Shown here piece after piece: positions 34,360-42,532 of a stretch of DNA of 64,000 nt. The first letter of the stretch is position 1, and the number at the start of each line of letters is the position of its first letter. The DNA is from DATFNI01 sp963712305 (lineage in GTDB: Bacteria; Bacteroidota; Rhodothermia; Balneolales; DATFMH01). The position numbers and the translations under genes are program-made. The notes under the pieces are model-generated. The model saw only the letters and a program-made list of their open reading frames with translations, did no database searches and had not been told where the DNA came from. The stretch lies in contig CAVQHI010000002.1 of NCBI GenBank assembly GCA_963712305.1, positions 1,426,001 through 1,490,000 of the forward strand. The letters are read 5' to 3'.

Positions 34360-35055
34360 TTACTCGTATTTGAGTTTGAATATAATAGGTATAGTGTACC
34401 ATACCTTTACAGGTCGTCCTCGTTGCATACCTGGTTTGAATCGCGCTTTTGAAACTGCTTCAAGAGCGACCTCATCGCAACCGGCGCCGATTCCGCGAAT
34501 CATTACCGGATCTACAACCCGTCCGCGTTCATCGATGATAAATTTGACATATACCCGACCTTCGATGCCAGCCTTCTTCGCCATTTCAGGATATTTTATA
34601 CTTTCCTGTAATTTTTCAATTCCCCCAATGAGTTCTGGCATTCGTTCAACAACTACAAAAACATCACTGTAGGTGATTTTTTTTGCAGAGGTATCCTTAT
34701 TCTCAACATCTGATTTCGGAGCCGGAGGAGGGGGAAGATTTATTGGCGCGTTAAAATCAAGTTCCGAAGATATGTCGATTGGTTCATCACTAATGATGGC
34801 ATCATTCGGAACAGCAACTGGAATTTGTGGCAATGGAGGTGCCGGTGGCAACTCAGCCTGCCTTGTTTGAATGATATCTTCCATTCTCACTGCGTCCTGT
34901 GAGGTTTCCTTCATGACAAATTCACTCTTAGGATTGAGAGGGATCCTGAAGAGTGTGATCAGAAAGAGGAGGGCTAACACAAAACCGATTTCGAGATGTA
35001 TCTTATAGTTACTGTCGATATCGACGTCGGGTTTTTTTAGATTCGTGAGCCTCAT
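34360..35055 (-). CDS. TonB-family energy transducer (paralogue 2)
   Basis: A 231-residue TonB protein: short cytoplasmic start MRLTNLKKP, membrane helix at about residues 26-44, linker ELPPAPPLPQIPVAVPNDAI, and C-terminal TonB domain (KKAGIEGRVYVKFIIDERGRVVDP, GMQRGRPVKVWYTIPI). It shares with paralogue 3 the N-terminus MRLTNLKKP and the signature GRVYVKFIIDE, so these two are closer to each other than to paralogue 1. Ribosome-binding site GGAGG, 6 bases before the ATG. It has its own terminator, so it is probably a single-gene unit. Confidence 0.92.
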   Translation of the reverse strand: MRLTNLKKPDVDIDSNYKIHLEIGFVLALLFLITLFRIPLNPKSEFVMKETSQDAVRMEDIIQTRQAELPPAPPLPQIPVAVPNDAIISDEPIDISSELDFNAPINLPPPPAPKSDVENKDTSAKKITYSDVFVVVERMPELIGGIEKLQESIKYPEMAKKAGIEGRVYVKFIIDERGRVVDPVMIRGIGAGCDEVALEAVSKARFKPGMQRGRPVKVWYTIPIIFKLKYE

Positions 35056-35400
35056 GACGAGCCTCCATCTCTTAATTAAATTGAATAGGCGAAAACTATT
35101 TAAGTGTTAATGCTTCTTGCACTAATATATCACGTATGTAAGCGCTTCTATAAATAATATATAAAAGTTCTGAGATATTGTCATTTAAATAAAAACTGGA
35201 TTTTTATAAATAAAAATGACTATACATACACACGCCGGTAGTCTTCGTTGTTCTTCGGATCAGAAGATGTAAACCGTCCCGATACATTCGGGAACAGGTA
35301 ACACAAAAAAAAACAGCTTTACTCTGCGGATCCAGCGTGTTTTTGCGGTTAAATGACAGGCATGTAACCCCAATACATCGGGGCGGATAGTCATTTAAAT
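35056..35400. other. Spacer between TonB paralogues 2 and 3 with small repeats
   Basis: No gene. It contains the hairpin TCCCGA-tacat-TCGGGA (35277-35293), CCCC-n8-GGGG (35368-35383), and the 16-base sequence GTCATTTAAATAAAAA twice (about 35180-35195 and 35390-35405). The leader and promoter of paralogue 2 should lie at its left end. Confidence 0.45.
35277..35293. repeat. Short inverted repeat TCCCGA-tacat-TCGGGA
   Basis: Perfect 6-base arms around TACAT. It has the same core arms as the elements at 14293-14310 and 60367-60382. Confidence 0.5.
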
Positions 35401-35432
35401 AAAAAGGGCAGCTCGGATGAGACGCCCTTTTT
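35401..35432 (-). terminator. Rho-independent terminator of the third TonB gene
   Basis: Nine-base arms AAAAAGGGC (35401-35409) and GCCCTTTTT (35424-35432). Both strands end in T-runs, so it could work in either direction; it lies 35 bases beyond the stop of the TonB gene at 35468. Confidence 0.85.
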
Positions 35433-35467
35433 GTATTCTCTGAGCATATGCTCAGGTTTTAATTATA

Positions 35468-36151
35468 TCATTGATCCTGCAGTTTGAAAACGATCGGAAT
35501 GGTATACCATACCTTTACCGGTCTCCCTCGCTGCATACCCGGTTGGAAATGAGCCTTCTTTATTGCTTGTAAGGCAGCTTCATCACATCCTCCACCAATC
35601 CCCCGGATAACGTTGGGATCAACGACATTACCATGTTCATCAATGATGAATTTTACGTATACACGCCCTTGTATGCCAGCCTTCCTTGCGATGTCGGGAT
35701 AGACCACTGATTTCTGCAACTTCTCAATGCCACCTATCAATTGAGGCATTCGTTCAACAACTACAAAAACATCGCGGTAAGCGTCACTATCTGCGGTTGT
35801 ATCCTTTTGACTTGGTGGTGGTGGTGGCGGCAAATTCAGCGGCGCATCAAGATCAAGCTCTGAATTCAGATCAATCGGGGAATCATTGATGATGGCATCG
35901 TTAGGCACCGTAACTGGTACGGGTGGTACCGGTGGCGGTGGCGGCCGTTCCGCCTGCTTGGTTTGAACCACATCTTCCATTTTCACTGTCTCCTGCGAAG
36001 TTTGTTGAAAGTTAACTTTCGTGGATGGACGGAGGTGAACCCGGAAAATGGTGATTAATAATAAAAGGGCAATTACAAAGCCGATCTCGAGATTAATAGT
36101 ATAATTAGTTTCGATATCAGCACCAGGTTTTTTCAAGTTCGTGAGTCTCAT
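35468..36151 (-). CDS. TonB-family energy transducer (paralogue 3)
   Basis: A 227-residue TonB protein with the same plan: MRLTNLKKP start, one membrane helix, a linker with ERPPPPPVPPVPVTVP and later LPPPPPP, and the C-terminal TonB domain (RKAGIQGRVYVKFIIDEHG, GMQRGRPVKVWYTIPI). A GGAG ribosome-binding site precedes the ATG. It shares VPNDAIIND.PID.NSELD with the other two copies, which shows they arose by duplication. The TonB domain retains the YP / RKAGI / GCD motif. It likely energises a particular outer-membrane receptor set. Confidence 0.92.
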   Translation of the reverse strand: MRLTNLKKPGADIETNYTINLEIGFVIALLLLITIFRVHLRPSTKVNFQQTSQETVKMEDVVQTKQAERPPPPPVPPVPVTVPNDAIINDSPIDLNSELDLDAPLNLPPPPPPSQKDTTADSDAYRDVFVVVERMPQLIGGIEKLQKSVVYPDIARKAGIQGRVYVKFIIDEHGNVVDPNVIRGIGGGCDEAALQAIKKAHFQPGMQRGRPVKVWYTIPIVFKLQDQ

Positions 36152-36714
36152 TTTGAGTCTCCATCTAAATATTATTTTGCTAAAAAGGACTATTTCAGTT
36201 TTTAAAGTCTTAAATGAGATTATACAGATGCACTAAAAGCGTTTCCATATTTATTTCTCGTATAAAATATACGCACTGATAAGTAGAAAAGTTGTGCAGT
36301 GGGATCCTTATGGAACATGGTGTATTCCTAAATAAATAATGATTATTAGTTATAATATTAAAATATTTAGTATTTAATCCCCATAAAGTCAGAGGTATTG
36401 AGCTTACAAAGAAAAAGAGTTCAAAACATTTATTCTTGCCAAACAAGAAAAGTAAACAGGTTGACAAAAAACGTTTAAGGAATTAAGCCTCATAATTCTG
36501 AATTGATTTTTCAAAGCCTGAATATTGACCATTTTGGCTTCTTTGAAAGCTGGGAAGTTGTAAAAGGGGTTCTTTCAGAGTTATTATTTCTGGCAAATTC
36601 TAAATGATTTTCATTTTTTCCCTGTTATTAGAACGAAAATGGGACAATATTGGCCGACCTGATAACTGCATGCGTTAGAATGGTTTTGGCTAAGTGATAA
36701 AAAAATATTTATTG
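36152..36714. other. AT-rich divergent spacer between TonB 3 and the GT4 gene
   Basis: About 560 bases with no recognisable gene. An 85-codon minus-strand frame (36210-36467) has no ribosome-binding site and an odd, hydrophobic-aromatic composition, so I do not call it. The region must hold promoters for both neighbours; a TTGACA near 36460 has no clear partner. Confidence 0.4.
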
Positions 36715-37971
36715 ATGATTAAAAACATCGGTTTTTTAGGAACACGTTTTCAGGGTACAGACGGCGTATCTCTGGAGAGTAACAAATGGGCCGAGGTTTT
36801 GGAGCGTGATGGCTATAACCTGTTTTGGTTTGCCGGGAAGCTCGACAAAGAACCTGATTGTTCCATGTGTATACCGGAAGCTTATTTCGCTCATCCGGAA
36901 GTAACATGGATCAATTCCCGTATTTGGGGTTACAAAAATAGACCCAGGCTCGTAACACGGAGAATCCACGACCTGGCTGATTATATAAAAGGACGTATCT
37001 ACGATTTTGTCAGACAGTTTGATATTGATCTTCTGATCATTGAAAATGCCCTGGCTATTCCGATGCACGTACCTCTGGGTGTTGCGGTAACCGAATATAT
37101 GTCTGAGTCACAGACGCCGGTAATTGCTCATCATCACGATTTTTATTGGGAACGCACCCGTTTTGAGATTAACTGTGTACACGATTTTCTACAGATGGCA
37201 TTTCCGCCCCGGGAAGTATCCATGCAGCACGTAGTAATCAACCAGGCAGGACAAGAGACCCTTGCATGGCGTAAAGGTGTGCCATCCATCCTTGTTCCGA
37301 ATGTGCTCGATTTTGAAACCCCGGCGCCCGGCATCGACGAGTATAATGTGGATGTAAGGAAAGAACTCGGACTTTCTGACGATGACATTATGCTATTACA
37401 ACCTACCAGGGTAGTGCCGCGCAAGGGCATTGAACACGCCATTGAATTAGTGGAGATGCTCGATGAGCACCGGTATAAGCTGGTCATCTCGCACGAGGCC
37501 GGAGACGAAGGGTATGAGTATAAATCTCTGCTGGAGGAAATTGCAAAGGATTCGGGCATCGACATTCATTTTGTGTCAACCCGGGTCGGCGAGCGACGCC
37601 AGTTAAACAGTCGCGGTGAAAAAATATATACACTCTGGGATCTGTATCCGCATGCCGATCTTGTGACATATCCCAGTCTTTATGAAGGATTTGGAAATGC
37701 ATTCCTCGAAAGTATTTATTTCCGTAAACCGTTGCTTGTTAATCGATATTCGATCTACGCCCGTGACATCGAACCAAAAGGTTTTAAAGTAGCGATGATG
37801 GATGGCCTGATTACTCCCAAAGTTGTCAATCATGTCAGGCGCATTTTACACGACGAGGAGTATCGCAACGACATGATTGAGGTCAATTATCAATTGGCCA
37901 AGAAATTCTACAGTTATTCCGTACTTGATCGGAAACTAAACTCATTAATGGCTAATATTGAAGGAACCTGA
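36715..37971 (+). CDS. GT4 family glycosyltransferase of the glucosylglycerate locus
   Basis: A 418-residue GT-B fold glycosyltransferase. The N-terminal half begins IKNIGFLGTRFQGTDGVSLES, the acceptor-binding glycine loop, and the C-terminal half has QPTRVVPRKGIEHAI (donor phosphate binding) and PSLYEGFGNAFLES (the E-x7-E motif). The ATG at 36715 is preferred over a GTG at 36694. It ends 8 bases before a GH13_18 phosphorylase gene, so the two are co-transcribed. From the neighbourhood I infer a mannosyl- or glucosyl-transfer step onto (glucosyl)glycerate, as in mannosylglucosylglycerate synthesis. The donor and acceptor cannot be read from sequence. Confidence 0.8.
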   Translation: MIKNIGFLGTRFQGTDGVSLESNKWAEVLERDGYNLFWFAGKLDKEPDCSMCIPEAYFAHPEVTWINSRIWGYKNRPRLVTRRIHDLADYIKGRIYDFVRQFDIDLLIIENALAIPMHVPLGVAVTEYMSESQTPVIAHHHDFYWERTRFEINCVHDFLQMAFPPREVSMQHVVINQAGQETLAWRKGVPSILVPNVLDFETPAPGIDEYNVDVRKELGLSDDDIMLLQPTRVVPRKGIEHAIELVEMLDEHRYKLVISHEAGDEGYEYKSLLEEIAKDSGIDIHFVSTRVGERRQLNSRGEKIYTLWDLYPHADLVTYPSLYEGFGNAFLESIYFRKPLLVNRYSIYARDIEPKGFKVAMMDGLITPKVVNHVRRILHDEEYRNDMIEVNYQLAKKFYSYSVLDRKLNSLMANIEGT

Positions 37972-37979
37972 TTTTTATT

Positions 37980-39710
37980 ATGATTCGGTATTTTTCCAGC
38001 GATAAAATCAACAGCATAAGACAGCGGCTGCGCAAAATTTACAGCGGACAGAATGATCAGCATCTCATCGAACGAATGGACATGCTGGTCGGACGTTATG
38101 GCGTTGGAATTGATCCGCAGCCGGTGAAGGAACATTGGAACGAGAAGGATAATCTTCTTATAACCTACGGAGATATTCTCACAAAGGATGGCGAGGCTCC
38201 GCTGGTAACGCTCCGGCATTTCCTTGAACAGCATTTCGACGGGATCATCGATACTGTACATATCCTTCCATTCTTCACGTATTCCTCGGATGACGGATTT
38301 TCTGTTATCGATTATCGTGAGGTACGTGATTCGTTAGGCAGCTGGTATAACATAGAGGCGTTCACCAGCCATTTCCGTCTCATGTTCGACCTGATCCTCA
38401 ACCATGCGTCACGAGAAAGCGAATGGTTTAAGAATTTTGTAGAAGGTATTGCCCCGTATCGTAATTACTTCATCACAGTCGATCCTGATGCAGATCTTTC
38501 AGACGTCGTGCGTCCGCGCAGTACGCCGGTATTGAGCAAGTGCTACACCCGCATGGGTGAAAAGCACGTATGGACAACCTTCAGCGAAGACCAGATAGAT
38601 CTCGATTTCAAAAGTGAAGATGTCCTTTTCGAATTCCTGGATATTCTGTTTTATTATATCTACCACGGAGTCAGAATCATACGCCTGGATGCAATTGCCT
38701 ATTTGTGGAAGGAAATTGGTACCAAATGTATTCACCTTGAGAATACACATGAGATTGTAAAGCTGTTCCGGGATATCTTAAGCACTCTTGCACCACATGT
38801 CTTGATACTCACCGAGACCAATGTCCCGTACGAAGAGAACCTGAGCTATTTTGGGGATGGTGATGAAGCGAATATCATTTATCAATTCAGCCTGCCGCCG
38901 CTTCTGCTGCACGCACTTCAAACAGGCAACAGTTCATATCTGACAGAATTTGCAGATGATCTGCCTACTCCGGGTGATGGGATGACGTACCTCAATTTTA
39001 CGGCTTCCCACGATGGTATTGGGGTGCGTCCGCTCCAGGGGCTCATTCCACAACAGGAGTTTGATGAGTTGATCGACAAAATCAAAGATCGGGGCGGTAA
39101 AATATCGACCAAGACAGATAAAGATGGTACGGAGAGTCCATATGAGCTGAATATCACGTATTTGGATGCTCTTCGAAACTCAGAGGAAGATATAAAGATC
39201 ATCGACCGGTTCATGTGTTCGCAGGCTGTAGCGATGGCACTTCAGGGAATCCCGGCTGTATACTTTAACAACCTTGTGGGATCCAGGAACAATGTTGAAG
39301 GATTCAAGGAAACCGATAGGGCAAGGACGCTGAACCGTAAGAAATGGGATTATGATGAACTGGCTGAGAATCTGGATGATAATGATTCGGAACAGGCCAT
39401 CATCTTTGACCGGTACAAGAATTTGCTGGAAATTCGCAGTTCTCAAACAGCGTTTCACCCGGATGCGAAACAGGAAGTTCTGAAAATCAATGAAAAGCTA
39501 TTTGTTGTCAGAAGGACTTCAATCGACAACCGACAAACAATTATCTGTATACACAACGTCTCAGACGAAAAGATGACTCTGAGATGGGAGTATCTGTTGC
39601 CTGACGGTTCAGATAAAACGCATTGGAAAGATCTTGTATCCGGAGATTCCTTTTCGGCCGATGATGATATTAAAGTCGGTGGTTACCAGTTACTGTGGCT
39701 GACAAATTGA
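37980..39710 (+). CDS. GH13_18 phosphorylase, probably glucosylglycerate phosphorylase
   Basis: A 576-residue member of the sucrose phosphorylase subfamily. The nucleophile is Asp237 in RLDAIAYLWK and the acid/base is Glu279 in LTETNVPYEENLSYF; TASHDGIGVRP holds the transition-state Asp. Members split an alpha-glucosyl bond with phosphate, releasing glucose 1-phosphate. Known specificities include sucrose, sucrose 6-phosphate, glucosylglycerol and glucosylglycerate. Because the neighbouring operon makes glucosyl-3-phosphoglycerate, glucosylglycerate is the likeliest substrate, so this would be the recycling enzyme. It is cytoplasmic, with no signal peptide. Confidence 0.8.
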   Translation: MIRYFSSDKINSIRQRLRKIYSGQNDQHLIERMDMLVGRYGVGIDPQPVKEHWNEKDNLLITYGDILTKDGEAPLVTLRHFLEQHFDGIIDTVHILPFFTYSSDDGFSVIDYREVRDSLGSWYNIEAFTSHFRLMFDLILNHASRESEWFKNFVEGIAPYRNYFITVDPDADLSDVVRPRSTPVLSKCYTRMGEKHVWTTFSEDQIDLDFKSEDVLFEFLDILFYYIYHGVRIIRLDAIAYLWKEIGTKCIHLENTHEIVKLFRDILSTLAPHVLILTETNVPYEENLSYFGDGDEANIIYQFSLPPLLLHALQTGNSSYLTEFADDLPTPGDGMTYLNFTASHDGIGVRPLQGLIPQQEFDELIDKIKDRGGKISTKTDKDGTESPYELNITYLDALRNSEEDIKIIDRFMCSQAVAMALQGIPAVYFNNLVGSRNNVEGFKETDRARTLNRKKWDYDELAENLDDNDSEQAIIFDRYKNLLEIRSSQTAFHPDAKQEVLKINEKLFVVRRTSIDNRQTIICIHNVSDEKMTLRWEYLLPDGSDKTHWKDLVSGDSFSADDDIKVGGYQLLWLTN

Positions 39711-39877
39711 TTCCTGTATTTCAAATGGAACTACTGATGAACATAAAAAATTTACATACTGGAAATTCTACGTGTGAATTGCTCATCTCATAATCAAGTT
39801 CATCGGTTTATTTTCACAATCATCGTCATATAATACGCATTCATCGAGTTTAAATTTCTGTCCATAGAAGCTCGGTA

Positions 39878-39885
39878 TATCTTTG
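39878..39885 (+). promoter_or_regulatory. Possible -7 promoter element of the outer-membrane protein gene
   Basis: TATCTTTG on the plus strand fits TAnnTTTG and would start RNA about 37 bases before the ATG at 39930. An AAGAGG ribosome-binding site lies in between. No clear TTG is found at the -33 position. Confidence 0.4.
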
Positions 39886-39929
39886 TTTCAACGTAATTGC
39901 TTAACCGCAACAATTAAGAGGTTATAAAG

Positions 39930-40517
39930 ATGAAAACAAAGATTTTAATACTACTACCGATGATGATTCTGATAGCCATGAGCAGTTTAGCTCAGGAAAC
40001 ATATAAAAAATTCAGTTTTGAATTTAGTGCAGGTTCATCCCTTGTTACACAAGATTTGGGTGGAACCGACTTAAATGCAGGAATGGGATTTGAGGGCATA
40101 TTCAGCTACCGATTTATGCCGCATATGGGAATCTATGCAGGATGGGGATGGAACAGATTTGGCTCTGCCGCATCTTTTGCAGGAGATCACATAGATTTTG
40201 AAGAAACGGGGTATGTGTTTGGAGTGCACTTTCAGCATCCAATCCAATCTATGCCAGTTTCATATTATTTCCGTGCCGGTGGTTTATACAATCATATAGA
40301 GTTGGAAAATAAAGAAGGGCAAATAATTGAAGATACCGGCCATGGTTTCGGATGGCAGCTATCTACAGGTTTTGTAATACCACTTGGATCGAGATGGAAT
40401 CTTCAGCCTGGTCTTAAATTCAATTCTCTTTCCAGAACATTATCGTATGAAGATATTGATAATCACCTGGAGCTCAGACATGTTTCATTGCGTTTAGGGA
40501 TTTCAAAATCATTTTGA
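39930..40517 (+). CDS. Outer-membrane beta-barrel protein (OmpX/PorT-like)
   Basis: A 195-residue exported protein with a signal peptide cut after LAQ. The mature part alternates hydrophobic and polar residues as in an eight-stranded barrel (KFSFEFSAGSSLVTQD, MGIYAGWGWNRFG, VSYYFRAGGLY) and ends in RLGISKSF with a C-terminal Phe, the usual outer-membrane insertion signal. No close relative is recognised. It precedes the LytS/LytTR pair by about 100-160 bases, with a stem-loop between, so it may be its target or an independent unit. Confidence 0.75.
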   Translation: MKTKILILLPMMILIAMSSLAQETYKKFSFEFSAGSSLVTQDLGGTDLNAGMGFEGIFSYRFMPHMGIYAGWGWNRFGSAASFAGDHIDFEETGYVFGVHFQHPIQSMPVSYYFRAGGLYNHIELENKEGQIIEDTGHGFGWQLSTGFVIPLGSRWNLQPGLKFNSLSRTLSYEDIDNHLELRHVSLRLGISKSF

Positions 40518-40543
40518 ATCTTGTAATCTAAGGACATGATTTT

Positions 40544-40586
40544 ACCCGGGAGTACATGAAAGCTTGTCTAAAGTGTACTTCCGGGT
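40544..40586 (+). terminator. Stem-loop after the outer-membrane protein gene
   Basis: Thirteen-base arms (40544-40556 ACCCGGGAGTACA and 40574-40586) pair with a single G-T. The stem starts 27 bases after the stop codon of the barrel gene. There is no T-run, so termination strength is uncertain. Confidence 0.45.
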
Positions 40587-40680
40587 TGGATGAAAGCATT
40601 TTATCATTATCCGGGTGACTTTTGATTGGAGGGAAAGCCATCGATCGCTAATGAGCTGTTATTACGTAAAACACATAGCC

Positions 40681-41766
40681 ATGATACTTGATAAATCACA
40701 TCAATTAATACCCGGCAGAAATCTATTCAAACTGCTCTTAGGTGTGGTATTGATCATTCAATTTACAGTTATCACCTATAGCCATTTAACCGGATTCTAT
40801 AATGTCGATGGTACCATAGATTTCCTTAACAGGTTCTTTTGGGGTACCATTCTCAGCCTGATTGCTGGTTTTTTAATTGCCTATCCCGATTTGTATATCA
40901 TTGAATACCTGAACAAACTCTTTCCATGGAAGAATTTCAGTTTTGTGCGTGTACTCATTCAAACATGTCTGACGATCATCTTGGCAGTTATTGTTTCCAC
41001 GCTTATTACTCTGTTATCTCATTTTATGGGAGCTTACGCGGAAGGGATATTCAGGGTAATCATTATTAATGCGATGATTTTTGCTGTTTGTAATGTGATC
41101 ATGATGATTCTGCTGGAAGCATGGATTTTTTTTATCGAAGGATCCAGATCACAAATAAAAACTAAAAATCTGGAAAGAGAACTTTTTCAGACCCGGTTTG
41201 AGGTGCTGAAAAACCAGATTAATCCTCACTTCATGTTTAATAGTCTGAATGTTCTGTCGAGTCTTATTGCCAAAGATTCTGAAAAGGCTCAGTTGTTTAT
41301 TGACCAATTTTCCAATATATATCGTTATGTGCTCGAAACGATAGAACAGCCCGTCGTTACTGTTGGTGATGAGCTGGAGTTCGCCCGTTCCTATATGTTT
41401 TTGCAGCAGATCCGCTTTGGTGAGCATCTTGTTTTTGACATAAATCTTCCGGCAGAGTTGCTCGGTATGTATCTGCCACCCCTCTCCCTTCAGGTTGTTC
41501 TTGAAAATGTTATCAAACATAATCGTGTCAGTTCGGAACAACCTCTCCAAATCAATATATTTTATGAGGACAAGCGATTAATAATTAGAAATAATATTCA
41601 ACTCAAGATTTCATCAGAAGCAAGTACAGGCGTTGGCCAAAAAAATCTTGTTAAGCGCTTTGCTATGATAAGTAACGAAATCCCGGAGTTTAATGTGGGG
41701 GTAAGATATTATCAGGTTACTTTACCACTAATTAGGAGTTTGAATGATGAGGGTCCTGATTATTGA
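40681..41766 (+). CDS. Sensor histidine kinase, LytS/YehU type
   Basis: A membrane sensor of about 361 residues. Four hydrophobic segments occupy residues about 15-155, followed by a short coiled helix (QIKTKNLERELFQTRFEVLKNQ) and the His_kinase domain with the phospho-accepting His183 in NQINPHFMFNSLNVL. The ATPase part is compact, with an N-box-like VLENVIKHN. I choose the ATG at 40681; ATG 40651 and GTG 40615 are alternatives in the same frame. It overlaps the response-regulator gene by 23 bases. Confidence 0.85.
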   Translation: MILDKSHQLIPGRNLFKLLLGVVLIIQFTVITYSHLTGFYNVDGTIDFLNRFFWGTILSLIAGFLIAYPDLYIIEYLNKLFPWKNFSFVRVLIQTCLTIILAVIVSTLITLLSHFMGAYAEGIFRVIIINAMIFAVCNVIMMILLEAWIFFIEGSRSQIKTKNLERELFQTRFEVLKNQINPHFMFNSLNVLSSLIAKDSEKAQLFIDQFSNIYRYVLETIEQPVVTVGDELEFARSYMFLQQIRFGEHLVFDINLPAELLGMYLPPLSLQVVLENVIKHNRVSSEQPLQINIFYEDKRLIIRNNIQLKISSEASTGVGQKNLVKRFAMISNEIPEFNVGVRYYQVTLPLIRSLNDEGPDY

Positions 41767-42502
41767 AGATGAAGAATTAGCCGCAGAACGTTTGGAAACG
41801 ATGTTAGCTGAGGTCGAACCTGGTTGTAGTGTCGTGGCTAAAATCGGTTCCGTAAATAAGGCTGTGTCATGGTTGCAGCAAAATAATATCGATCTGATAT
41901 TTCTGGATATTCAGCTGTCAGATGGGCTGAGCTTCAGCATTTTTGAACGGGTTAAAATTGATACACCCATAATACTAACTACAGCTTATGTGGAATATGC
42001 GATAAAAGCATTTAAACTAAATAGCATCTCTTACCTGCTGAAACCTATTCAAAAAAGAGACCTTGCTGAGAGCCTTCAGAAATACAAATCGATGAGATCG
42101 GCTTTCATCGTGGATTTTGAAAAGCTGATGTCAATTTACGCGCATAAGAATTCGGAATACAAAAGTAAGTTTCTTATACGAATAGGTGATATGTACAAAA
42201 AGATTGAAACATCTGAAATTGCCTACTTTTATGCGACAGAAAAGATTGTGTTCATTAAAACATTTGAGAAGCGAGCAATGTCAATTGAAGATTCACTTGA
42301 TGCTCTTGAAAAGATACTTGACCCTGCAAAATTCTTTAGAATAAACCGGGGGTATATAATCAACATTTCTGCTATTGAAAACATGGAAGCATGGTCCAGA
42401 AGCCGTATCAAACTTGAGCTTAATCCACAACCCAATAATGATATGGATACCATTGTTAGCATAGGCCGAACTGCAGATTTTAAGAGATGGATGAATAAGT
42501 AA
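41744..42502 (+). CDS. LytTR-type response regulator
   Basis: A 252-residue DNA-binding regulator. The receiver domain has the acidic pair in IIEDEELAAERL and the phospho-accepting Asp55 in LIFLDIQLSDG. The C-terminal LytTR domain (about residues 140-250) contains FLIRIGDMYKKIETSEIAYFYATEKI and FRINRGYIINISAIENM, the family hallmark. Such regulators bind direct repeats upstream of target promoters. Its partner is the overlapping kinase. It ends 30 bases from the convergent HAD gene. Likely targets are the barrel gene upstream or the flanking glycoside genes. Confidence 0.93.
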   Translation: MMRVLIIEDEELAAERLETMLAEVEPGCSVVAKIGSVNKAVSWLQQNNIDLIFLDIQLSDGLSFSIFERVKIDTPIILTTAYVEYAIKAFKLNSISYLLKPIQKRDLAESLQKYKSMRSAFIVDFEKLMSIYAHKNSEYKSKFLIRIGDMYKKIETSEIAYFYATEKIVFIKTFEKRAMSIEDSLDALEKILDPAKFFRINRGYIINISAIENMEAWSRSRIKLELNPQPNNDMDTIVSIGRTADFKRWMNK

Positions 42503-42532
42503 CGATCAATTCGTGGAATCTGGCAAGCCCTG

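Noticed and set aside
36210..36467. 85-codon minus-strand reading frame in the TonB/GT4 spacer
   Set aside because: No ribosome-binding site, skewed composition and no domain resemblance; probably chance in AT-rich DNA.
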